NCBI GenBank assembly: GCA_025774805.1
Contig: JALGZR010000008.1
Location: forward strand, 1 to 64,000
Source: a bacterium
GTDB lineage: Bacteria; ARS69
Direction of reading: 5' to 3'
Length of the DNA: 64,000 bases
Part shown: piece by piece, positions 23,926 to 32,509 of the stretch
How positions within the stretch are numbered: the stretch's first letter is position 1
How the letters are laid out: the number at the start of each line of letters is the position of its first letter
Notes under the pieces: generated by a model
The model's input: only the letters and a program-made list of their open reading frames with translations
Databases searched by the model: none
What the model was told of the DNA's origin: nothing
Translations under genes and position numbers: made by a program

Positions 23926-25769
23926 GCCGCGGGGAGACGAGGGCGAAGCGGCGGGAGCGTCTGGCCGAGAGCGCGCGCCGTCTCCCGGCCAAGCCCGGCG
24001 CGTACCTCTTCGTGAACCCCGCCGGACGGGTGATCTACGTGGGAAAGGCAAAATCGCTCCGGGCGCGCGTCCGGTCGTACTTCGGGAAGCCCGCCGACCT
24101 CACCGCCAAGGTCCGGCGCACCGTCGAGGCGACGCACGACATCCAGTTCATCGTAACGCGCTCGGAGATGGAGGCGTTCCTGCTCGAGTACAACCTGATC
24201 AAGGAGCACCGACCGCGCTACAACATCGTGTATCGCGACGACAAACGGTATCCCTACGTCCGGGTCACCCTGGGAGAGAAGTTCCCCCGGGTCTTTCCGA
24301 CCCGGAGAATCGAGGACGACGGATCCCGGTACTTCGGTCCCTACACCGACGTCGGTGCCATGCGCCGGACGCTGAGCATCCTGAGGTCGGTCTTTCCGCT
24401 TCCGACCTGCTCGATCCGACTCGAGGAGGGCATGTCGGAGCGGGGGTGCCTCGACTGGTACCTGGGGCGCTGCCTCGGTCCCTGCCGGGGCGACGTCGAT
24501 CCGGACGAGTACCGCGCCATCGTCGAGGAAGTGATCCGCTTTCTGGCGGGAAAGCGCGAGGACGTCGTCGGGAAGCTCGAGCGGGACATGACGCGGGCGG
24601 CGCGCGACCTGCGCTTCGAGGACGCGGCAAAGCTCCGCGATCGCATCTTCTCCCTCCGTCGCACCGTCGCGAAGCAGCACGTGAGCATTCCGGGCGAAGG
24701 GAACGTCGACGCTCTCGGGATCGAGCGACTCGGACGCACGGCGATCGGAGTCCTGATCCAGCTCCGGAACGGACGCGTCATCGGACGGGAACGTCTCGAA
24801 ATCGGCTGCACTCCGGAGGACTCCGAGAGCGAGCTCGTGCGCGGTCTGCTCCTCGGCTTCTACGAGTCGCGCGAGACCGTGCCGCCCGACATCCTCGTTC
24901 CCGCCGAACCGGCCGACCCGGCTCTGTTGGGCGCGTGGCTGACCGGCAAGGCGGGGGCGAAGGTCCGTCTCCGGATCCCGAAGCGGGGCCGGCGGCGCCG
25001 ACTCGTCGAGATGGCCGAGGAGAACGCGAGCGTCGCGCTCGCCGGGGAGGCGGGCGAGGGGGCGGGGGGGGAAGGGGCTCTGACGGAGACGCGCGAGCTG
25101 GCCCAGGCACTCGGTCTGCCCGATCCGCCGCGACGAATCGAGGGCTTCGACGTCTCCACCATCCAGGGAACCGACACGTACGCCTCCATGGTCGTGTTCG
25201 AGGACGGCGTGCCGGCGAAGAGCGAGTACCGCACGTTCCGCATCCGGGAGGCCCCGAGACGGGACGATCCGCGGTCGATCGAGGAGGCGGTGCGGCGCCG
25301 CTCGCGGAGGATCCGGGCGGGCTGGGTCGCCCCCGACCTCCTGGTCATCGACGGCGGGCCGACGCAGCTGGGCGGAGCGACGCGGGCCCTCGAGGCGGCG
25401 GGCCTCGATGCCCTTCCCGTCGTTGCCCTCGCGAAGCGGGAGGAGCTCGTCTTTCGACGGGGGCGCACCGAGCCCCTGCGATTGCCCCGGGAGTCGGGAG
25501 CCCTGAAGCTGCTGCAACGCGTGAGGGACGAGTCGCACCGCTTCGCGCTGCGCGCCCACCGGCGACGGCGCGGAGGTCGGATCGCCGCGAGCGCGCTCGA
25601 CGAGGTCCCGGGAATCGGGCCCCGGCGACGGCGGCTTCTCCTCGAGCGCTTCGGATCGGTGGCACGGATCCGGGAAGCGGGGTTCGAGGAGCTCGCGGCG
25701 GTCCCCGGGATCGGGAGGCAGATCGCCCTGGCCCTCTGGACCCACCTCGGCGGGGCGGAGGAGACATGA
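23922..25769 (+). CDS. uvrC: UvrABC system protein C (excinuclease subunit)
   Basis: 615 residues. A GIY-YIG nuclease domain is at about 22-100 (GAYLFVNPAGRVIYVGKAKS, and EAFLLEYNLIKEHRPRYN). A UVR UvrB-binding motif is near 215-245 (RDLRFEDAAKLRDRIFSLRR). The RNase H-like 5' nuclease domain follows (EGFDVSTIQGTDTYASMVVF, then VIDGGPTQL), with two helix-hairpin-helix motifs at the end (VPGIGPRRRRLLL, VPGIGRQIALAL). It makes both incisions in nucleotide excision repair. Length and domain order are complete. Confidence 0.96.
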   Translation: MSRGETRAKRRERLAESARRLPAKPGAYLFVNPAGRVIYVGKAKSLRARVRSYFGKPADLTAKVRRTVEATHDIQFIVTRSEMEAFLLEYNLIKEHRPRYNIVYRDDKRYPYVRVTLGEKFPRVFPTRRIEDDGSRYFGPYTDVGAMRRTLSILRSVFPLPTCSIRLEEGMSERGCLDWYLGRCLGPCRGDVDPDEYRAIVEEVIRFLAGKREDVVGKLERDMTRAARDLRFEDAAKLRDRIFSLRRTVAKQHVSIPGEGNVDALGIERLGRTAIGVLIQLRNGRVIGRERLEIGCTPEDSESELVRGLLLGFYESRETVPPDILVPAEPADPALLGAWLTGKAGAKVRLRIPKRGRRRRLVEMAEENASVALAGEAGEGAGGEGALTETRELAQALGLPDPPRRIEGFDVSTIQGTDTYASMVVFEDGVPAKSEYRTFRIREAPRRDDPRSIEEAVRRRSRRIRAGWVAPDLLVIDGGPTQLGGATRALEAAGLDALPVVALAKREELVFRRGRTEPLRLPRESGALKLLQRVRDESHRFALRAHRRRRGGRIAASALDEVPGIGPRRRRLLLERFGSVARIREAGFEELAAVPGIGRQIALALWTHLGGAEET

Positions 25770-26296
25770 GGCTCGGCCACGTCGCGGTCCGGGGGCGCGG
25801 CCTCGTCGTGCACGCCTGGGGCTCGGACCGGGGGCTCGCCGCGACCCGCCTCGGAGAGGTTCCGGACGAGGCGACGCGGCTCGGGGGGCAACCCTCCGAG
25901 GGACTCGTGATCGCGGAGCCGGACGAGCCGCTCCGGGAGCTCGCCCACGCGCTGGCCGGGTACCTCCGCGGTCGACCCCTGGAGTGGGACGGGAGCATCG
26001 ACCTTCGGGGAACGAGCGCGTTCCAGAGCGAGGTCTACTCCGAGGTGAGGAGAATCCCGTACGGAGAGTCGGCGACCTACGGCGAGATCGCGCGCCGGAT
26101 CGGCCGACCGAGCTCCGTTCGCGCAGTCGGTAACGCGCTCCACCGGAATCCGCTCCCCCTCGTGGTTCCGTGCCACCGCGTGCTGCGCGAGGGGGGCGGA
26201 CTGGGAGGCTTCGCGGGGGGGACGGCGCTGAAGCGTCGACTGCTCGCACTCGAGCGGGGGCAAATCGAGCTCGGACTCGAGGAGTGGGAGCGATGA
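25766..26296 (+). CDS. ogt: Methylated-DNA-[protein]-cysteine S-methyltransferase
   Basis: 176 residues. The C-terminal MGMT domain contains [20 protein letters not shown], the winged-helix [15 protein letters not shown], and the active-site PCHRV with the alkyl-accepting Cys near residue 137. It transfers O6-alkyl groups from guanine to itself. It lies between uvrC and xerD with four-base overlaps on both sides, so two DNA repair functions are co-transcribed. The N-terminal 70 residues are poorly conserved, as is usual. Confidence 0.93.
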   Translation: MRLGHVAVRGRGLVVHAWGSDRGLAATRLGEVPDEATRLGGQPSEGLVIAEPDEPLRELAHALAGYLRGRPLEWDGSIDLRGTSAFQSEVYSEVRRIPYGESATYGEIARRIGRPSSVRAVGNALHRNPLPLVVPCHRVLREGGGLGGFAGGTALKRRLLALERGQIELGLEEWER

Positions 26297-27219
26297 GGAT
26301 CACGACCTGCGCCGGGCTCTACCTGGAGGAGCTCGGAATCGAACGGGGACTCTCGGCGAATACGCTCGACGCCTACCGTCGCGATCTCGAGATCTACTCC
26401 CGACACCTGAGCCGGGCCGGCATCGAGGAGGTCGCCGACGTCGGTCCGGACGTCGTGTCCGGTTTCCTGCGACGCGAACGGCGGGCGGGGAGAAGTCCGG
26501 CCACCGTGGGCCGGCGTCTCTCCGCCATCCGCGGACTGCACCGGTATGCGGTGGCGACGGGTGTCGCGCCGGACGATCCGACGAGCGAGGTCGTCGGTCC
26601 GAGAAAGGTCCGGCGCCTGCCCGACGCCTTGACCGTGCCCGAAGTGGAGCGGCTCCTCGCGTCTCCATCGGGGCGGGAGCCGCTGGCGCGGCGGGACCGC
26701 GCGCTCCTCGAGTTCGCCTACGCGACGGGGGTGCGGGCGTCCGAGGCCGTGGCGACCGACCTCGCGGATCTGGAGGACGATCCGGAGCTGCTCCGCGTGC
26801 GGGGAAAGGGAAGTGTGGAGCGATGGGTTCCGGTGGGCCGACCCGCCCGAAAGGCGATCGAGGCGTGGGTGGCGGGAGGGCGGTCCGGTCTCCTTCGGGG
26901 GCGCGCGGAGCCGGCGCTCTTTCTCAACGGTCGGGGGCGACGTCTGTCACGCACGGGTCTCTGGATGATCGTCAGACGTCACGCGAAGGCCGCGGGAATC
27001 ACTCGCCGGGTGTCCCCCCACACGCTCCGCCACTCGTTCGCCACGCACCTGCTGGAGGGGGGAGCCGATCTCCGCGTCGTTCAGGAGCTGCTGGGCCACG
27101 CCGATCTCACGACGACTCAGGTCTACACGCGCGTCGACACGACGTACCTGACCGAGGTGCATCGCACGTTTCACCCACGCGGCGGGGGGAGCCGGGTGCC
27201 GCGCGGGCCGAGCGCTTGA
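26293..27219 (+). CDS. xerD: Tyrosine recombinase XerC/XerD
   Basis: 308 residues. The N-terminal SAM-like domain starts [20 protein letters not shown]. Catalytic residues are seen in ATGVRASEA (Arg), [14 protein letters not shown] (Lys), [14 protein letters not shown] (His-x-x-Arg), [15 protein letters not shown] (His and Tyr). Length and context (housekeeping operon, no att sites or phage genes) point to the chromosome-dimer-resolving Xer protein rather than an integrase. XerC versus XerD cannot be settled from one copy. A TTGACG promoter element overlaps its stop codon. Confidence 0.9.
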   Translation: MRITTCAGLYLEELGIERGLSANTLDAYRRDLEIYSRHLSRAGIEEVADVGPDVVSGFLRRERRAGRSPATVGRRLSAIRGLHRYAVATGVAPDDPTSEVVGPRKVRRLPDALTVPEVERLLASPSGREPLARRDRALLEFAYATGVRASEAVATDLADLEDDPELLRVRGKGSVERWVPVGRPARKAIEAWVAGGRSGLLRGRAEPALFLNGRGRRLSRTGLWMIVRRHAKAAGITRRVSPHTLRHSFATHLLEGGADLRVVQELLGHADLTTTQVYTRVDTTYLTEVHRTFHPRGGGSRVPRGPSA

Positions 27220-27244
27220 CGCCCATCCGTCCGCTGTCTAGGGT
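27216..27244 (+). promoter_or_regulatory. Candidate internal promoter before scpA
   Basis: TTGACG (27216-27221), 17-base spacer, TAGGGT (27239-27244), 54 bases before scpA. The -35 overlaps the xerD stop. The -10 is weak (3 of 6). Confidence 0.4.
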
Positions 27245-27297
27245 GACGCAATGCGCTCCGGACGCCGCATCACGCGCCCCGACGCAGGAGCCTCCGC

Positions 27298-28101
27298 ATG
27301 TCGTCTTCGAGTCCGTCTCCCGAGCCGGCCGCCCGGGTGAGTCCTCCCGACCCCGTCGAGGGGAACGGGTACCGGGTCCGCCTCGACGAGTTCGAGGGCC
27401 CACTGGACCTCCTCCTCCACCTGATCAGGGAGGAGGAGGTGGACATCTACGACATCCCGATCGCGCGGATCACCGATCAGTACTTGGATTCGATCGGGGA
27501 CGTGGAGACGCTCGATCTGGATCGCGCCGGGGAGTACCTGCTGATGGCCGCGACGCTCATGCGCATCAAGGCCAAGATGCTGATTCCGCGGGATCCGGAG
27601 GAGGAGGAGGAGGAAGAGATCGATCCGCGGGCCGAGCTCGTCCGGCGACTGCTCGAGTACCGCGAATTCAAGCGGATCGCCGAGGACCTGGGCGATCGCC
27701 AGGAGGCGTGGCGAGGCGTGTTCGGCCGCGGGGTCGCGGCTCTCGGGGAGGACGACGGAAACGGCCTCGTCGATCCCGGGATCTCGCTCATCGACATCTT
27801 CCGTGCGTTCCGGGGAGTCCTCGACCGGATGGAGCGGGACGCCGCGTACGAGATGGAGACGGAGGAGTACTCCGTCGACGAGCAGATGGAGTTCATCCGC
27901 TCCTCCTGCCTTAGAGCCCCCGAGGGGCTGCCCTTCAGTCGTCTGTTCGAAGGGGTGAGGTCACGGAATCTGGTCATCACCACGTTTCTCGCTCTTCTCG
28001 AGTTGATTCGCGAGCGGGAGATCCTGGCGGTGCAGGCCGAGCGTTTCGGAGAGATCTGGCTGCGATACTCCACGGAGGTCACCGGCGCGAATGAACCCTG
28101 A
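27298..28101 (+). CDS. scpA: Segregation and condensation protein ScpA
   Basis: 267 residues. The kleisin N-terminal region reads YRVRLDEFEGPLDLLLHLIREEEVDIYDIPIARITDQYL, followed by the helical EYLLMAATLMRIKAKMLIP and a Glu-rich linker. The C-terminal winged-helix part ends FLALLELIRERE and WLRYS. ScpA bridges the SMC heads in the bacterial condensin, with ScpB. It overlaps scpB by 11 bases. CAGGAG precedes the ATG. Confidence 0.95.
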   Translation: MSSSSPSPEPAARVSPPDPVEGNGYRVRLDEFEGPLDLLLHLIREEEVDIYDIPIARITDQYLDSIGDVETLDLDRAGEYLLMAATLMRIKAKMLIPRDPEEEEEEEIDPRAELVRRLLEYREFKRIAEDLGDRQEAWRGVFGRGVAALGEDDGNGLVDPGISLIDIFRAFRGVLDRMERDAAYEMETEEYSVDEQMEFIRSSCLRAPEGLPFSRLFEGVRSRNLVITTFLALLELIREREILAVQAERFGEIWLRYSTEVTGANEP

Positions 28102-28888
28102 GCCGCACGAGACCGAGTCGCCCGACAGGACCCTCCCTGCGGGCGAAGAGCCGATGGCGGCGTCCCCCGAGACCGAGGCGAGCCCGAAGGCGGGACCCGC
28201 TTCGACCGCAGCGGCGGAGGAGAGCGCCGAAGAGCGGGAGCGACGGGTCGAACGAAAGGTCGAGGCGCTGCTCTTCTCCTGCGAGGTGCCGCTGACCACG
28301 CGTCGTCTCCTCGCGCTCACGGGATCGGGCAAGGCGGAGATCCTCGCCGCGATCGACCGCCTCAACGTCTTCTACGGAGAGACGGGACGCGCGTTCCGGA
28401 TCAGCCCCCTGGGCGGCGGATTCCAGGTGGTCACCCTTCCGGAGCACGCTTGCCTTCTCACGAAGCTCCACAAGGAGCGGATCCCCACCCGACTGTCGCG
28501 GGCCGCGCTGGAGACGCTCTCGATCATCGCGTTCAAACAGCCCGTGACCCGGGCGGAGATCGACGCGATCCGGGGGGTGAGCGCCAGCGACGGGGTGCTG
28601 CGACATCTGATCGAGCGGAAGCTCGCGCGGATCGCGGGTCGGGCGGAGGCTCCGGGACGCCCCCTCCTCTACGGCACGACCCGGGAGTTCCTCGCCTACT
28701 TCGGTCTGTCGAACGTCACCGACCTCCCCCGCACCGACGAGCTCGACGCGCTTCTCGCCGGTGAGGTCCCCGCCTCCCCCGAGCCCGATGAGGTGGGCCC
28801 CGGGGAGGACGGTGAGCTCTTCCCGGCGGAACACCGGTCTCACTCCGGAGAGGAGTCGGACGATCATGAGCGCGCCCCTTCGCCTTAA
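28091..28888 (+). CDS. scpB: Segregation and condensation protein ScpB
   Basis: 265 residues. The core from about 55 to 225 has two winged helices: VEALLFSCEVPLTTRRLLAL, FRISPLGGGFQVVT, and the hallmark LSRAALETLSIIAFKQPVTRAEIDAIRG followed by LLYGTTREFLAYFGL. The first 55 and last 40 residues are low-complexity, rich in Glu, Pro and Ala. It dimerises and binds ScpA in the SMC complex. The 3' end overlaps rluB by 23 bases. Confidence 0.95.
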   Translation: MNPEPHETESPDRTLPAGEEPMAASPETEASPKAGPASTAAAEESAEERERRVERKVEALLFSCEVPLTTRRLLALTGSGKAEILAAIDRLNVFYGETGRAFRISPLGGGFQVVTLPEHACLLTKLHKERIPTRLSRAALETLSIIAFKQPVTRAEIDAIRGVSASDGVLRHLIERKLARIAGRAEAPGRPLLYGTTREFLAYFGLSNVTDLPRTDELDALLAGEVPASPEPDEVGPGEDGELFPAEHRSHSGEESDDHERAPSP

Positions 28889-29624
28889 CCGGTTCCTCGC
28901 CGCGGCGGGGGTGGCCTCGCGTCGGCGGTGCGACGACTTCATTCGTCGGGGTCGGGTCACCGTCAACGGAACTCCGATCGTCGAGCTCGGAACGCGTGTC
29001 GATCCCGAACACGACGAGGTCGCGGTCGACGGCGTGCGGGTCGAACCTCCGCGCGACCGGCGGACTCTGGCCCTGCACAAACCCCCCGAGGTGCTCGTGG
29101 CCGCGACCGATTCCCGCGGACGCGCGACGGTGGCGGATCTGCTGAACGACGTTCCGGGGCGGGTCTTCCCGGTCGGACGCCTCGACTATCGGAGCGAGGG
29201 CCTTCTCCTCTTCACAAACGACGGAGACCTCGCGTACCGTCTCACCCACCCGCGCTTCAAGGTCGAGAAGCTGTACCTCGTCGACGTCGCGGGGACCGTT
29301 TCGCCAGGCGTCATCGAAGGTCTGCGTCGGGGCGTGATGCTGGAGGACGGCCCGACCCAGCCGGCGCGGGTGCGGCTGCTCGATCGGCGGAAGCGCCACG
29401 ACGTCCTGGAGATCGAGCTGCGGGAGGGACGCAAGCGGCAGATCCGCCGCATGCTCGCCGTGTTCGGACACGAGATCCGGAGGCTGCGAAGGGTGCGCTT
29501 CGGTCCGATCGAGCTGGGCGGTCTGCCGCCGGGCCTTTGGAGATCCCTCGCGGCCGCGGAGGTTCTCGAGTTGAGACGGGCGGTCGGGCTCGCGGACGGA
29601 GAGGGGGAAGGGGGCCGATCGTGA
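28866..29624 (+). CDS. rluB: rRNA pseudouridine synthase (RsuA/RluB family)
   Basis: 252 residues. An S4 RNA-binding domain is at 5-60 (LNRFLAAAGVASRRRCDDFI). The catalytic motif is GRLDYRSEGLLLFTNDGDLA with Asp near 106, then GRKRQIRRMLAVFGHEI. It modifies uridine in 23S (or 16S) rRNA; RluB, RluE and RsuA cannot be separated by eye, but the scpB neighbour favours RluB. ATG 28866 lies within scpB, with GGAGAGGAG upstream. Confidence 0.92.
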   Translation: MSAPLRLNRFLAAAGVASRRRCDDFIRRGRVTVNGTPIVELGTRVDPEHDEVAVDGVRVEPPRDRRTLALHKPPEVLVAATDSRGRATVADLLNDVPGRVFPVGRLDYRSEGLLLFTNDGDLAYRLTHPRFKVEKLYLVDVAGTVSPGVIEGLRRGVMLEDGPTQPARVRLLDRRKRHDVLEIELREGRKRQIRRMLAVFGHEIRRLRRVRFGPIELGGLPPGLWRSLAAAEVLELRRAVGLADGEGEGGRS

Positions 29625-29651
29625 TCCTCTGGCCGCGCCCCGCCTGAGCGC

Positions 29652-30944
29652 ATGACGCGATCCTCTTCCCGCCTCAGCGGTCGGTTCTCCCCGCCGGGGG
29701 ACAAATCACTCTCGCATCGGGCGCTCCTGTTCGCCGCGCTGGCGGGAGGGGAGACGGAGCTGACCGACCTGAATCCGGGGGCGGACGTCCAGTCGACGGC
29801 GGACGCGCTCCGGGCGCTCGGGGTGGAGGTGGCCCGCCGCGGCCGTCACTGGCGAGTGCGGAGCGACGGGTTCGCGTCGCTGCGCCGGCCGCGGGCCGGG
29901 ATCGACTGCGGCAACTCGGGCACGACGATGCGCCTGCTGGCGGGGGTGCTCGCGGGCTGTCCGTTCGCGAGCCGGCTCACGGGCGACGACTCGCTGTCGG
30001 CGCGTCCCATGGGTCGGATCGTTCGCCCGCTTCTCGGGATGGGCGCGGACATCGACGGTCGCGAGTCGCGCGGCCGGGTTCTCCCTCCGCTCCGGATCCG
30101 CGGCGGGGACCTGCGGGCCCTCCACCATCGCTCCCGGGTGGCGAGCGCGCAGGTCAAGTCGGCGGTGCTCCTGGCCGGCCTCGTCGGGGGCGTCTCCGTC
30201 GTGGCCACCGAGCCGCATCGCTCCCGGGACCACACCGAGCGGATGCTGCGGGCCATGGGGGCGCGCCTGCGCCGCGTGAAGGGCGGGGCCCGCCTCGATC
30301 CGGGGGGCGAGCTCCGACCGCCCGACGGCCGTGTCCCCGGCGATCCGTCGGCCGGGGCGTTCTTCGCAGCCGCGGCGGCGGCGCTCCCCGGTTCCGACCT
30401 CACGCTCGCGGGGATCTGTCTGAACCCGACCCGCCTCGGCTTCTACCGGGCCTTGGCCCGGATGGGAGCCCGCACGGATCGGGTCGTCACCGGCACGTGG
30501 TGGGGAGAGCCGGTCGGAGACCTGCGGATCCGCGCCGCACCACTCGAGGGAATCCGCATTGCCGGCTCCTCCGTTCCCGCGCTCCTGGACGAGATTCCCG
30601 TGCTCGCCGTGCTCGCGGCGGGCGCCGCCCGGGGCCGGACCACGATCTCGGGGGCGGCCGAGCTCCGGGTGAAGGAGACCGATCGTCTCGCCGCCGTGGC
30701 CGACGGTCTGACCGCGCTCGGCGCCCGGGTGACCGAACGGCCGGACGGTCTCCGGATCGAGGGGGGAGAGCTCCGGGGGGGCACCGTGGATTCCCGGGGC
30801 GACCACCGGATCGCGATGGCGTTTCGCGTGGCGCGCCTTCTGTCCCCCGGACGCCTTCGCGTTCGGGGATCCGAGGCGACGAGAGTTTCCCACCCCTCCT
30901 TCGAGCGGGACTTGAGACGACTTCTGGCGGGGAGGGCCGAATGA
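29652..30944 (+). CDS. aroA: 3-phosphoshikimate 1-carboxyvinyltransferase (EPSP synthase)
   Basis: 430 residues. Motifs: FSPPGDKSLSHRALLFAALA (PEP/S3P-binding Lys), DCGNSGTTMRLLAG, ARPMGRIVRPL, SAQVKSAVLLAGL, SRDHTERMLRAMG, LDEIPVLAVLAAGA, ELRVKETDRL and DHRIAMAFRVA. The GDKSxSHR and GNSGTTMRLL versions resemble class II enzymes more than E. coli AroA. It is the sixth step of the shikimate pathway; aroB of the same pathway is at the right edge of the window. The stop overlaps the cmk start. Confidence 0.96.
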   Translation: MTRSSSRLSGRFSPPGDKSLSHRALLFAALAGGETELTDLNPGADVQSTADALRALGVEVARRGRHWRVRSDGFASLRRPRAGIDCGNSGTTMRLLAGVLAGCPFASRLTGDDSLSARPMGRIVRPLLGMGADIDGRESRGRVLPPLRIRGGDLRALHHRSRVASAQVKSAVLLAGLVGGVSVVATEPHRSRDHTERMLRAMGARLRRVKGGARLDPGGELRPPDGRVPGDPSAGAFFAAAAAALPGSDLTLAGICLNPTRLGFYRALARMGARTDRVVTGTWWGEPVGDLRIRAAPLEGIRIAGSSVPALLDEIPVLAVLAAGAARGRTTISGAAELRVKETDRLAAVADGLTALGARVTERPDGLRIEGGELRGGTVDSRGDHRIAMAFRVARLLSPGRLRVRGSEATRVSHPSFERDLRRLLAGRAE

Positions 30945-31621
30945 GCCGATTCGTGGTGGCGATCGACGGTCCGGCCGGGGCGGGCAAGAGCACGACCGCA
31001 CGCCGGGTGGCGGAGCGGCTGGGGTTTCTCTATCTCGACACGGGAGCCATGTACCGGGCCCTGACCTGGAAGGCACTGGAGGGGGGGATCGACCTCGCGG
31101 ACGAGGAGGCGCTCGGGGAGCTGGCGGAGACGTCCCGGATCGACATCGATTCCGAAGGGCGGGGAGACCGCCTGCTCGTCGACGGCGACGACGTGACGGA
31201 GGAAATCCGCACCCCCGAGGTCTCGCGGGCGGTGTCCCACGTGGCGAAGGTTCCGGCCGTGCGCCGGGCGATGGTCCGACTCCAGCGGGCGATCGCCAAC
31301 GAGGGGCGCTTCGTGGTCGAAGGTCGGGACATCGGCACGGTCGTGTTTCCCGACGCGGACGTGAAGGTCTATCTCGAGGCGTCTCTGGAAGAGCGCGCGG
31401 AGCGGCGGCGGCGCGAGCTCTCGGACCGGGGAGTGCAGCAGACCCATGGGGAGCTCGTCGAGGAGATCCGCCGCCGCGACGAGATCGACTCGGGCCGGGA
31501 GGACAGCCCTCTGACCCGGGCCGACGACGCCGGCCCTCTCGATACGACCGGCCTCACGATCGAGGGGCAGGTGGACGAGGTGGTCCGCCGGGTGAGGGCG
31601 GCACTCGAAGCGCAGCGCTAA
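30941..31621 (+). CDS. cmk: Cytidylate kinase
   Basis: 226 residues. P-loop IDGPAGAGKSTTARRVAERL at 8-27, DTGAMYRALT, VVEGRDIGTVVFPDADVKVY, and the lid/CMP region RRREL-x-x-RG and RRDEIDSGREDSPL. It phosphorylates CMP and dCMP. Start ATG 30941 overlaps the aroA stop. Two hairpins at 31640-31708 follow. Confidence 0.96.
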   Translation: MSRFVVAIDGPAGAGKSTTARRVAERLGFLYLDTGAMYRALTWKALEGGIDLADEEALGELAETSRIDIDSEGRGDRLLVDGDDVTEEIRTPEVSRAVSHVAKVPAVRRAMVRLQRAIANEGRFVVEGRDIGTVVFPDADVKVYLEASLEERAERRRRELSDRGVQQTHGELVEEIRRRDEIDSGREDSPLTRADDAGPLDTTGLTIEGQVDEVVRRVRAALEAQR

Positions 31622-31639
31622 ACGGCGTCTATCCTCAGG

Positions 31640-31708
31640 CTCCCCGGGGGACCGGGGAGGGGAAGGCCAGCCTCCGAAATGTCTCCCAAGGGGCCTTTTC
31701 CCCTTGGG
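31640..31708 (+). terminator. Two consecutive hairpins between cmk and plsC
   Basis: CTCCCCGG-GGGA-CCGGGGAG (31640-31659) and CCCAAGGGG-CCTTTT-CCCCTTGGG (31685-31708) are both perfect stems, of 8 and 9 bp. Neither ends in a T-run. They may act as attenuators or RNA-processing sites inside the operon rather than full terminators. Confidence 0.45.
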
Positions 31709-31774
31709 CCGCCCGTCCCTCATCCAGTACCATGTCCGATTGGCTGGCCCACGAACGGAGGATTTCGCCCCGAG

Positions 31775-32509
31775 GTGAGTCTCTGGTACCGGTTCTGCCG
31801 GAGCCTGGTGTTCGCTCTCGGGCGGACTCTCTGGGGGCTCCGGTTGGAAGGAAGGGAGAACGTCCCCGCCACGGGACCCCTCCTCGTGACCTCCAACCAC
31901 ATCAGCTTGCTCGATCCGCCGATCTTGGGCTGCGTGTTCCCGCGCGAAGTGGGGTTCGTGGCCAAGCGTGAGCTGTTCGAGGTGCGCGGGCTCGGTGCGC
32001 TGATTCGGTCGCTCAACGCGATTCCGGTCGACCGGGCTCGTCTCACCGTCACGACGCTGCGCGCCCTCGAGAGGTTTTTCTCGGCGGAGAAGGCGCTGGT
32101 CTACTTCCCGGAGGGGACCCGCTCGAAGAGCGGTCGCCTCGGGAATCCGAAGGTCGGGATCGGGATGGTGCTGGACCGTTTTCCGGTCACCATCGTTCCG
32201 GTCCACATCGAAGGCACGAACTCTCTCCTCCGGTGCCTGTTCCGGCGGGAGCGAATGCGTGTGACCGTGGGTCGCCCGTATTCGCTCCCGAGGGAGGAGG
32301 GGGCCACCTCCGAGCGGCGGGAACGCTACCGTCGCACGGCGGAAGCGGTCATGGACCGGATCCGCCGACTGAAGGAGAGGGTCCCCCGTGCCGACGATCG
32401 GGAGACGGGTCCGCCGGCCGGGCGGGAGGACGAGGCCGCGATGCGCGGAATCGCCGATGCCGGCCGATCGGCCCCGAATACGAAGGAAGGGATGGAAACG
32501 AGCGAATGA
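31775..32509 (+). CDS. plsC: 1-acyl-sn-glycerol-3-phosphate acyltransferase (PlsC family)
   Basis: 244 residues from GTG 31775, which gives the usual N-terminus (V)SLWYRFCRSLVFALGR. An in-frame ATG at 31679 lies inside the hairpin pair and adds unconserved Pro-rich sequence. Catalytic block I is SNHISLLDPPIL (NHxSxxD), block III is VYFPEGTRSKSG, and IVPVHIEGT is block IV. It adds the second acyl chain in phosphatidic acid synthesis at the inner membrane. The cmk-plsC-rpsA order is found in several phyla. Residues after about 205 are a charged, disordered tail. Confidence 0.9.
   Translation: MSLWYRFCRSLVFALGRTLWGLRLEGRENVPATGPLLVTSNHISLLDPPILGCVFPREVGFVAKRELFEVRGLGALIRSLNAIPVDRARLTVTTLRALERFFSAEKALVYFPEGTRSKSGRLGNPKVGIGMVLDRFPVTIVPVHIEGTNSLLRCLFRRERMRVTVGRPYSLPREEGATSERRERYRRTAEAVMDRIRRLKERVPRADDRETGPPAGREDEAAMRGIADAGRSAPNTKEGMETSE

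Noticed and set aside
26293..27219. Tyrosine recombinase as a mobile-element integrase
   Set aside because: It sits in a housekeeping operon with four-base overlaps, has Xer length, and no attachment repeats or phage genes are near.
31679..31774. ATG 31679 as the plsC start
   Set aside because: It lies just before the 9-bp hairpin and gives a Pro-rich unconserved leader; GTG 31775 gives the family N-terminus.
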